Below are positions 53,838-60,530 of a DNA stretch of 64,000 nucleotides, one piece after another. This DNA is from Muribaculaceae bacterium Isolate-037 (Harlan) (GTDB taxonomy: Bacteria; Bacteroidota; Bacteroidia; Bacteroidales; Muribaculaceae), in contig RIAZ01000020.1 of the NCBI GenBank assembly GCA_003762615.1, positions 32,100 to 96,099 of the forward strand, written 5' to 3'. The notes under the pieces were generated by a model. That model searched no databases. It saw nothing but the letters and a program-made list of their open reading frames with translations, and was not told where the DNA came from. Position numbers and translations under genes: made by a program. Every line of letters starts with the position of its first letter. Positions within the stretch are counted from its first letter, which is position 1.

Positions 53838-54077
53838 ATGTATTTTTTATCAAAAGACCTTCTTGAAGAGATATCCAGAGACGGGATGTCACAAATCTTT
53901 GGAGGAGTAAGCGAGCCCGATGATGGGGACAAGGAAATTGACAACGGGAGAAATTGCGATGAAATCAACAATGGCATCAATTGTGATGTCATCAACAATG
54001 GAGTGAATTGCTCAGTGATCAACAATAAAGTTAATTGCGCACAAATCAACAATAAAGTTCATTGCGAGGACGTGTGA
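53838..54077 (+). CDS. Candidate RiPP precursor: double-glycine leader and five Cys-containing 9-residue repeats
   Basis: A 79-residue peptide. The leader (1-23) reads as an amphipathic helix ending QIFGG, the pattern cut by C39 peptidases after Gly23. The core (24-79) begins with an acidic linker (VSEPDDGDKE). It continues as five 9-residue repeats from Ile34: IDNGRNCDE, INNGINCDV, INNGVNCSV, INNKVNCAQ, INNKVHCED. Cysteines fall at 40, 49, 58, 67 and 76, exactly 9 apart, each preceded by Asn (His in the last). The radical SAM gene follows, and a C39 exporter is in the same cluster. The likely product is a secreted peptide with cysteine-derived crosslinks. I know no characterised peptide with this repeat. 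An untreated structural beta-solenoid role is the alternative. Confidence 0.85.
   Translation: MYFLSKDLLEEISRDGMSQIFGGVSEPDDGDKEIDNGRNCDEINNGINCDVINNGVNCSVINNKVNCAQINNKVHCEDV
53937..54071. repeat. Five 27-bp repeats in the precursor gene
   Basis: The nine-residue repeats are also DNA repeats. Units four and five share the opening ATCAACAATAAAGTT and ATTGCG. Units two and three share ATCAACAATGG and AATTG. This suggests growth by unit duplication. Confidence 0.8.
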
Positions 54078-54101
54078 TAGCCGCAAAAATCTGTGAAATT
54101 A

Positions 54102-54129
54102 GTCAGTCCTACCAGACTGTAGGGCTGAC
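54102..54129 (+). promoter_or_regulatory. Hairpin between precursor and maturase genes
   Basis: GTCAGTCCTAC (54102-54112) pairs with GTAGGGCTGAC (54119-54129), one G-U pair, CAGACT loop. It is not followed by a T-run. It may stabilise the precursor mRNA end or reduce read-through, keeping precursor high and enzyme low. Confidence 0.6.
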
Positions 54130-54145
54130 TATAAAAAAAGAGACA

Positions 54146-55468
54146 ATGAATGAATATGAACTGAATCCCTTCGTCATAACCCAAAAAATCACAGACGACA
54201 TCTGTCTGTTGACTAACTTTGTGGATGGAAGCCATATCCTTTTGAATTCCGGTATAGCCAATATCATATATAACCAGGAGAAATGCTTGTCCTCCTTATC
54301 AGAAACCCATCCTGATATATTCCGGCGTCTGCTGGATGGTCAATTCATAATCCGGGAGAATAGTGAGGAATACAGGGAGAGGATCATCAAGCAAATGAAT
54401 TCATCACGGAATGACTCTGAACTATACCATGTCATTGTTAACCCGACATTGGATTGTAATCTTGACTGCTGGTACTGCTATGAGAATAAGATACCGGGCA
54501 GTGCAATGTCTACGGAAGTGACAGATGCTGTCTGCAAAAATATTAAAACTCATTATGACTCCAATCCCTATAAGGTCCTGAAGGTCTCTTTTTTTGGTGG
54601 AGAACCGTTCCTGCGTCCCATGGCGATTCAACGTATCGTGGAGTTCTGCAGGAATTTCTGCCTCCTGAACACAGTCTCTCTCATCCTTGACTTCACCACA
54701 AACGGTACACTGATAACAAGAACAGTCCTTGACACGATCAGGGAGTGCACCTGCATGTTCCAGATCACCCTTGACGGTAATAAGGAACAGCATAACCGCA
54801 TCAAGAAACCCAGATATGGTGATCCGGACTCATTTGCAATGACAATAAACAATATACACAGGATACAGGAAACAATCCAAAATTCATTTGTCGCTGTCAG
54901 GATAAATTTTGATGGTGAGACCCTGAATCGATTTGATGAGATACTGGAAAAGTTGGATGACCTTGACAGAAAACGAACAAAGATAATCCTAAAAAAAGTC
55001 TGGCAAATCGATTCCGAATCCATATCGCCAGATATTGTCAACAGGTGCATTGACAAAATACTTGATAGAAATTTTATATTGGACTATTACAGTCAGGGAG
55101 GTGTATGCTTTGCCGACCGCAGGAATCAGATAACAATAAATTTTGACGGGAATATATACAAATGTACGACAATCAAACGTTTTGACAATGATAATGCATT
55201 AGGTCAACTTGATTGTAACAACGGCAATGTAATCTGGGATGAGAGTAAAATCGCCTATCTTTCTAACGAGGGGATACCCTCAGGATGCCATACCTGCCAG
55301 ATGTTTCCATCCTGCGGCGGTCCCTGCAGGAAAAAGACACCCGGATGGAAAGATGAGGACTGTTTCCTTAAATCCCAAAGAATGAGTATGGAGGAGTATG
55401 CCCTGATACAATTTAAGGCCGAGATGACAAAAAGGGGAATCATCAGAGCAGGTGCCACAACGGCATGA
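54146..55468 (+). CDS. Radical SAM / SPASM-domain peptide maturase
   Basis: A 440-residue enzyme. The frame opens at 54062 inside the precursor gene; the Met at 54146 is chosen because it lies after the hairpin and gives a normal start. Residues 1-95 resemble a leader-binding (RRE-like) domain. The SAM cluster is Cys104-x3-Cys108-x2-Cys111 (LDCNLDCWYCYE). GGEPFLR is the SAM-binding motif. The C-terminal SPASM region has many cysteines (GCHTCQMFPSCGGPC to Cys406), for auxiliary iron-sulfur clusters. Such enzymes install thioether or carbon-carbon links in peptides. With five cysteines in the core, thioether links are the best guess. The type of bond cannot be read from sequence. Confidence 0.92.
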   Translation: MNEYELNPFVITQKITDDICLLTNFVDGSHILLNSGIANIIYNQEKCLSSLSETHPDIFRRLLDGQFIIRENSEEYRERIIKQMNSSRNDSELYHVIVNPTLDCNLDCWYCYENKIPGSAMSTEVTDAVCKNIKTHYDSNPYKVLKVSFFGGEPFLRPMAIQRIVEFCRNFCLLNTVSLILDFTTNGTLITRTVLDTIRECTCMFQITLDGNKEQHNRIKKPRYGDPDSFAMTINNIHRIQETIQNSFVAVRINFDGETLNRFDEILEKLDDLDRKRTKIILKKVWQIDSESISPDIVNRCIDKILDRNFILDYYSQGGVCFADRRNQITINFDGNIYKCTTIKRFDNDNALGQLDCNNGNVIWDESKIAYLSNEGIPSGCHTCQMFPSCGGPCRKKTPGWKDEDCFLKSQRMSMEEYALIQFKAEMTKRGIIRAGATTA

Positions 55469-55489
55469 TTATGAAATAATCATGCCGTT
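55459..55489 (+). promoter_or_regulatory. Perfect 14-base hairpin over the maturase stop codon
   Basis: AACGGCATGATTAT (55459-55472) pairs with ATAATCATGCCGTT (55476-55489) around GAA. The TGA stop is inside. No U-run follows, so it probably acts as an mRNA processing or stability element, not a terminator. Confidence 0.65.
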
Positions 55490-55552
55490 ACACCCATTTC
55501 CTTCAGTAACAGACCATATCGATTAAATCCATTGACCCAATCAAAAATTACT

Positions 55553-57826
55553 ATGTACAAAGTAAAGAACATAGACTCCCTGCTCAAGATGTTGATATTT
55601 CTATACGCGGTATTGGCGGGAGAGGCACACTCGCTGATAAGGGTAGACTGCCGCATAACCACTGATGACGGCTCCTTCACAACAGGGAATATCTCGGTGA
55701 GCGATTCCGTCGGCTCCCCGGTGCAGTCTCTGTCAGTATCCGTACCGGACTTCAGTCTCACGCTGCCCGGTGCAGGAAGCTACGGGATCTCTGTCAACGC
55801 ATTGGGATACAAGGACTGGGAGAGGCAGCTGACCCTGACCGGCGACACGACACTCGACATCCGGCTCGTCACCAACTCACGGATGCTCCAGGAACTGACA
55901 GTGACGGGCAACACATCCTCAAGGACAACGGCGACAGGGGAGGTCTTCAGACTCTCACGGCAGGCAAAGGCCTCGGGGGACCCCTACATGGCGCTCTCGG
56001 AGATCCCCATACTTGACGTCAATGTCGCCAACCAGTCTATCAGGACAAGGGACGGCTCATCACCCCTCATCCTTATAGATGGCAAATATCTAAATTCCGG
56101 GGTTAACCCGATCGACCCGAGATTCATAGAGTCGGTGGAGGTCATGGAGGTGACCAACGCGAAATACCTTCAGATGGGGTTCTCCTCCATCGTGAACATC
56201 ACCCTGAAGAGAGACGTCCCCTCCTACACCTACGTCGAGGCAAGGACAAGACACGACATCCCTCCCAGGGAGGGGTTCGGGGGAGCCAACTTCGAGTTCG
56301 GTACCCCCAGGTTTGCCGTATCCGGAAACCTGTTCGGCAAGTACCTGCACAAGGACAAGGTCATCTCCACCACGGAGGAGAGGCTCGGTGACAATTCCAA
56401 GGAGAGTCACGCGTCCGGCTTGTCGGACATGCTCGGCTGGGACGGTTACCTGATGATGAAGTGGATCCCGACGAAGGACAACTACTTCGCGGCAACCGTG
56501 AAGGGTAAGGATGGGCACACTGACCAGTCCGTGACCGCCACCGGGTTCTACAACAGCACATCCGTCGAGAACCTCTCGTCCACACAAAAGAACAGGATTG
56601 TTGACGGAGGAATGTTGGCGGCTGCCTATTATGAACACACTTTCAGCAACAAGGATCAGTTGACATCCTATTTCCACTACAACCGGGGATTTTATGATGA
56701 GGATAACCGTAACGATGAGACAATCACAGAACCGGATGAGGAGGAAGAGACCTCAGTCTATTGGAATTTCCAGAAATCTGTCCGTGACCAGTATGTAGCC
56801 TCGGTTGACTATAATTCATCAGAGCGTAGATTCGGGAGTCTCTCCGCCGGCAACGAGTACAGGTACACGCGTGACAGGGTCCGCAGCCTGGTCACAGAAC
56901 CCAATGAGCGCAGACGCCTGATACAGCAGAGCAACTACACATATATCTCATATAATCACAATTGGGAGCGTGTGTACATGATGCTGTCAGCCGGAATCCA
57001 GTATATGGACATCAATGCGGAGAATGCCCGCACCGGATGGTGGAGACCGAGGATATCGGGCTCCGTCACATGGCGGCTCGGGAAGGACAGGAAGATCCGC
57101 GGTTCATATACAATGAACAATTCGTTGCCGCCGTCGGCTTACATGCAGAGATTCAACACGTCGGTCGACCCGTGGGTCCGCATTGAGGGGAACCCCTACC
57201 TTGTGCCGATGAGGATACAGACGGTCAGGCTGAATTACGACAAGAGCTTTTCAAAAATCCGTCTTAATGGATACGGCGTATACCGAAGGAAAAGCGACAT
57301 GATTGAATCTTATATCCGCAATGAGGAGAATGTTTCGGTGCATACCTACCGCAATAACGGGGTGTATCATTCCTATTCCATTGGCGTGAGCGCGACAGTA
57401 AGATTTGGGTCACTGAAGATAATGGCAAATGTGGAATCCTTGAACGAACGTTATCAGGGACAGGGTTACAGGCATTCCTTCATCCTTGGTGGAAATGGAA
57501 TTTGGACTTTTGGCAAATTCTTCATATATGCAGATATTAATTGGCGCAACAGGGATTACTCACCATACTCCATCACCAGATACAGGAACCCACTGACAGC
57601 CCATATACAGCTTACATGGCGACCGGTAAAGCCTCTCCAACTGACCTTGGGGCTGCCATATTTCTGGGGTGTGAGACGCATGGTGACAACGACCGAGAAA
57701 GGGGAATATTTCAAGATGTCAGACATACGCTACAAAAGCGAGAGTCTGCGCCCATGGATACTGATATCCTGGACCTTGCGTAAGAATGCCAAATATAAGA
57801 TTGCAGACAAGATTCCCAATCTTTGA
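55553..57826 (+). CDS. TonB-type outer-membrane beta-barrel protein 1
   Basis: A 757-residue precursor (ATG at 55553; the frame runs back to a TTG at 55532). A signal peptide is followed by a CarboxypepD_reg-like Ig domain (about 40-115, GAGSYGISVNALGYKDW), a plug-like region (about 130-220, PLILIDGKYLNSG, IESVEVMEVTNAKY) and a long barrel (about 230-757, alternating aromatic strands, OMP_b-brl type). It lacks a C-terminal aromatic residue (KIPNL). From position it may carry the mature peptide outward or bind a related peptide. By eye its first half is richer in G/C at third codon positions than its second half. Confidence 0.85.
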   Translation: MYKVKNIDSLLKMLIFLYAVLAGEAHSLIRVDCRITTDDGSFTTGNISVSDSVGSPVQSLSVSVPDFSLTLPGAGSYGISVNALGYKDWERQLTLTGDTTLDIRLVTNSRMLQELTVTGNTSSRTTATGEVFRLSRQAKASGDPYMALSEIPILDVNVANQSIRTRDGSSPLILIDGKYLNSGVNPIDPRFIESVEVMEVTNAKYLQMGFSSIVNITLKRDVPSYTYVEARTRHDIPPREGFGGANFEFGTPRFAVSGNLFGKYLHKDKVISTTEERLGDNSKESHASGLSDMLGWDGYLMMKWIPTKDNYFAATVKGKDGHTDQSVTATGFYNSTSVENLSSTQKNRIVDGGMLAAAYYEHTFSNKDQLTSYFHYNRGFYDEDNRNDETITEPDEEEETSVYWNFQKSVRDQYVASVDYNSSERRFGSLSAGNEYRYTRDRVRSLVTEPNERRRLIQQSNYTYISYNHNWERVYMMLSAGIQYMDINAENARTGWWRPRISGSVTWRLGKDRKIRGSYTMNNSLPPSAYMQRFNTSVDPWVRIEGNPYLVPMRIQTVRLNYDKSFSKIRLNGYGVYRRKSDMIESYIRNEENVSVHTYRNNGVYHSYSIGVSATVRFGSLKIMANVESLNERYQGQGYRHSFILGGNGIWTFGKFFIYADINWRNRDYSPYSITRYRNPLTAHIQLTWRPVKPLQLTLGLPYFWGVRRMVTTTEKGEYFKMSDIRYKSESLRPWILISWTLRKNAKYKIADKIPNL

Positions 57827-57843
57827 TATAGTGAATTATTGGA

Positions 57844-60036
57844 ATGAAACGTAAAGTCATCTTCCAAAGACAATTGGACTCGATGCAGTGCGGGGTGGCG
57901 GCACTCACAATGGTGTGCCGTCACTTCGGTGCCGACTATACCCTTGATTTTATAGGGCAATATTGCCACGCCACCACGGAGGGTGTCTCAATGCTCGGAA
58001 TATCACAGGCGGCAAATACCCTTGGGTTGGATACTATGGCGGCGAAAGTCACCATCAGCCAATTGTCAGAAGCCCCCCTTCCATGTATCCTACACTGGAA
58101 CCAGAATCATTTTGTGGTGCTTCACAGGATTTCAAGAAACGGCAGACGCTTCCATATCGCGGATCCGGGCAAAGGTTTGCGCCGACTGGACAGGGAGGAA
58201 TTTTCAGACCAATGGCTCAGCACCGTCTCCGGTGGGGAACGCAAGGGAGTTGCACTCTTCCTTGAACCGAACGAGAGGTTCGGCAGCATAATGGAGGAGA
58301 AGCCGGAGCGACGTTCCTTCCGTTTCATGATGGGGTATCTGCGGCAATATAAGAGGTATTTCTTTCAGATATTTCTCGGTCTGCTGTTGGGCTGTCTGCT
58401 GCAACTGATAATGCCCTTCCTCACGCAGTCGATTGTGGATATCGGTATCAGGCATGAGGATATAGGCTTTATATGGCTTGTGCTTCTCGGTGAGCTGATG
58501 ATTGTCATCGGACGCACAGCCACGGATTTCATCCGCCGATGGCTGCTCCTTCATATCTCCATGCGCATCAACATATCGCTTGTCAGCGACTTCTTCATCA
58601 AGCTGCTTAAACTGCCAATGTCGTTCTTTGACACGAAGCTGATGGGGGATTTGCTGCAACGTATCGGGGACCACAGCCGTGTGCAGAACTTCCTTACGGG
58701 ACAGACCCTCAACATCATCTTCTCATTCCTCAGTTTCATCATATTCGGCATCGTGCTGCTCGTCTATAACCGGCTCATATTCCTTGTGTTCACGATATGC
58801 AGTGTGGGTTACGGTGTCTGGATAGCCATGTTCCTGAGTCGCAGGAAGGTGCTGGATTATGAGCTTTTCGAGAGGCAGGCAATCAACCAGAACCGGACAT
58901 ACCAGTTCATCACCTCCATGCAGGAGATAAAGCTTCAGGATTGCGAGCGTCGTCGACGTATGGAATGGGAGGACACACAGGCAGACCTGTTTGCGGTGCA
59001 GATGAAGTCGCTGAAGCTCCAGCAGACGCAGGAGGCAGGGAGTATCTTCATCAATGAGGTGAAGAATATTATTATCACGGTGCTTGCAGCAACGGCTGTC
59101 ATAGAGGGGCAGATGACGCTCGGGGAGATGCTCGCCGTGCAGTATATAATCGGGCAGCTGAACTCCCCCGTGTCGCAGTTCATGCAGTTCATCTACTCGC
59201 TGCAGGATGTGCGGATATCGCTTGAACGTATCAATGAGATACATGAGGGGAGGAACGAGGAGACTCAGGAGAATCAGGCTACCGGATTTGCTTCTGAAAA
59301 ATCAATCGCGGTGGATTCAATTGACTTCAAGTATGACCCTCACGCACTGAAGAATACACTGGAGGGTATATCATTCGATATTCCGGATGGGAAGGTGACA
59401 GCTATTGTCGGTGCATCCGGAAGCGGGAAGACCACACTCATAAAACTCATGCTTGGATATTATCCTGTCATGTCGGGTAGTATCTCGATAGCGGGACGCA
59501 ATATAAACGAGTACAACCTCAAATGGTGGCGTCGGCACTGCGGTGTCGTGATGCAGGACGGGGTGATATTCTCCGAGTCGATAGCGAGGAATATTGCCGT
59601 GGATGACAATGAGATTGATCCGGAACGTCTGCGTGAAGCGGCACGCATAGCGTGCATAGATGATTATGTGATGTCGCTTCCGTTGAAATATGACACGAAA
59701 ATCGGACGAGACGGCGTGGGTCTGAGTCAGGGACAGAAGCAGCGCATACTCATAGCGCGTGCCGTCTACAGGAATCCGGATTTCATATTCCTTGATGAGG
59801 CGACGAATGCTCTTGATGCGAGGAATGAACGTGCCATTGTGGAGAACCTTGACGTGTTCTACAGGGGGCGCACGGTTGTTGTCGTGGCGCACCGTCTCTC
59901 CACGGTCAGGAATGCCGACCGCATAATCGTGCTTGACGGTGGACGTGTCGTCGAGACCGGGAACCACGATTCCCTCATTGAGAGGAAAGGGGCATACTAC
60001 AATCTTGTGAAGAACCAGCTTGAATTAGGCAACTGA
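57844..60036 (+). CDS. C39 peptidase-containing ABC exporter
   Basis: A 730-residue bifunctional exporter. The N-terminal C39 peptidase has Gln10, the catalytic Cys16 (LDSMQCGVAAL), His89 (NHFVVLHR) and Asp107 (IADPGKG). Six membrane segments follow (about 165-440), then the ATPase with Walker A GASGSGKTTLIK (near 525), signature LSQGQKQR and Walker B FIFLDEATNALD. It is expected to cut the precursor after Gly-Gly and export the core across the inner membrane. It starts 17 bases after the barrel gene and ends one base before the next start. No partner adaptor of normal length is present. Confidence 0.95.
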   Translation: MKRKVIFQRQLDSMQCGVAALTMVCRHFGADYTLDFIGQYCHATTEGVSMLGISQAANTLGLDTMAAKVTISQLSEAPLPCILHWNQNHFVVLHRISRNGRRFHIADPGKGLRRLDREEFSDQWLSTVSGGERKGVALFLEPNERFGSIMEEKPERRSFRFMMGYLRQYKRYFFQIFLGLLLGCLLQLIMPFLTQSIVDIGIRHEDIGFIWLVLLGELMIVIGRTATDFIRRWLLLHISMRINISLVSDFFIKLLKLPMSFFDTKLMGDLLQRIGDHSRVQNFLTGQTLNIIFSFLSFIIFGIVLLVYNRLIFLVFTICSVGYGVWIAMFLSRRKVLDYELFERQAINQNRTYQFITSMQEIKLQDCERRRRMEWEDTQADLFAVQMKSLKLQQTQEAGSIFINEVKNIIITVLAATAVIEGQMTLGEMLAVQYIIGQLNSPVSQFMQFIYSLQDVRISLERINEIHEGRNEETQENQATGFASEKSIAVDSIDFKYDPHALKNTLEGISFDIPDGKVTAIVGASGSGKTTLIKLMLGYYPVMSGSISIAGRNINEYNLKWWRRHCGVVMQDGVIFSESIARNIAVDDNEIDPERLREAARIACIDDYVMSLPLKYDTKIGRDGVGLSQGQKQRILIARAVYRNPDFIFLDEATNALDARNERAIVENLDVFYRGRTVVVVAHRLSTVRNADRIIVLDGGRVVETGNHDSLIERKGAYYNLVKNQLELGN

Positions 60037-60037
60037 T

Positions 60038-60304
60038 ATGAAGATAGATACAGATAATAAGACAAATATGGCAACTGACAAGAGGATAGACAAGACGGTT
60101 GTGACGATGGATAAGGACAACCATGACAACATCGGGCTCCGCTCGGAGAAGGTGAGGGAACTGCTCGGAGAGATACCACCCTCACTGGTGAGGTGGGGCA
60201 CTGCCATCATCGCAATCGTATTCATCGGATTGGTGGCAGCCGTATGCCTGTTGCCCTATCCCTACTCCAACGGGGAATCTATCCTCCGGCATTTCATAGG
60301 ATAA
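60038..60304 (+). CDS. Truncated HlyD-like membrane anchor, 88 residues
   Basis: An 88-residue protein, starting one base after the exporter. A charged Asp/Lys-rich stretch (1-31) leads to LRSEKVRELLGEIPPSLVRWG, then one membrane segment (about 56-76) and ends PYPYSNGESILRHFIG. That pattern equals the N-terminal anchor of Bacteroidales HlyD-family exporter adaptors (usually near LRSEEVQ..IP..IVRWG..KYPD), here without the periplasmic coiled coil and barrel. It is either a remnant of a deleted adaptor gene or a dedicated short subunit. A second ATG at 60071 could be the start. Confidence 0.75.
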   Translation: MKIDTDNKTNMATDKRIDKTVVTMDKDNHDNIGLRSEKVRELLGEIPPSLVRWGTAIIAIVFIGLVAAVCLLPYPYSNGESILRHFIG

Positions 60305-60320
60305 TCACATGAAGGGATTA

Positions 60321-60422
60321 GCACGAAGAAACATAAGAAATAAAAGAAATTTTTTAAATTAAAGGATTAGTATTCAATTTTATAATAAAAAGATTTCTTT
60401 ATTTTCTTTCATTTCTTCGTGC
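60321..60422. repeat. Imperfect inverted repeat with 30-base arms
   Basis: GCACGAAGAAA... (60321-60350) and ...TTTCTTCGTGC (60393-60422) are arms of about 30 bases, exact over the outer 11, with mismatches inside. AT-rich spacer of 42 bases. It starts 16 bases after the short HlyD-like gene. It may be a dispersed (MITE-like) element or a long hairpin. The stretch 60305-60530 has no gene. Confidence 0.65.
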
Positions 60423-60530
60423 ATATCAAGAGAATGGGGATTGTAATTTTTTGGAGATTAGTGTAATTATTTTGCGGTTGGATTGTCATTATAGAAAGGA
60501 TTTTATTTTAATCATTGATAAATCAATATT

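Noticed and set aside
53937..54071. RTX-type calcium-binding nonapeptide repeats
   Set aside because: The period is 9, but GGxGxD is not present; the repeats are Asn/Cys-based and the peptide has a double-glycine leader, not a C-terminal type 1 signal.
54062..54145. An upstream extension of the maturase overlapping the precursor
   Set aside because: It would run through the hairpin and overlap the precursor stop; residues 1-28 look non-conserved, and the Met at 54146 gives a normal enzyme start.
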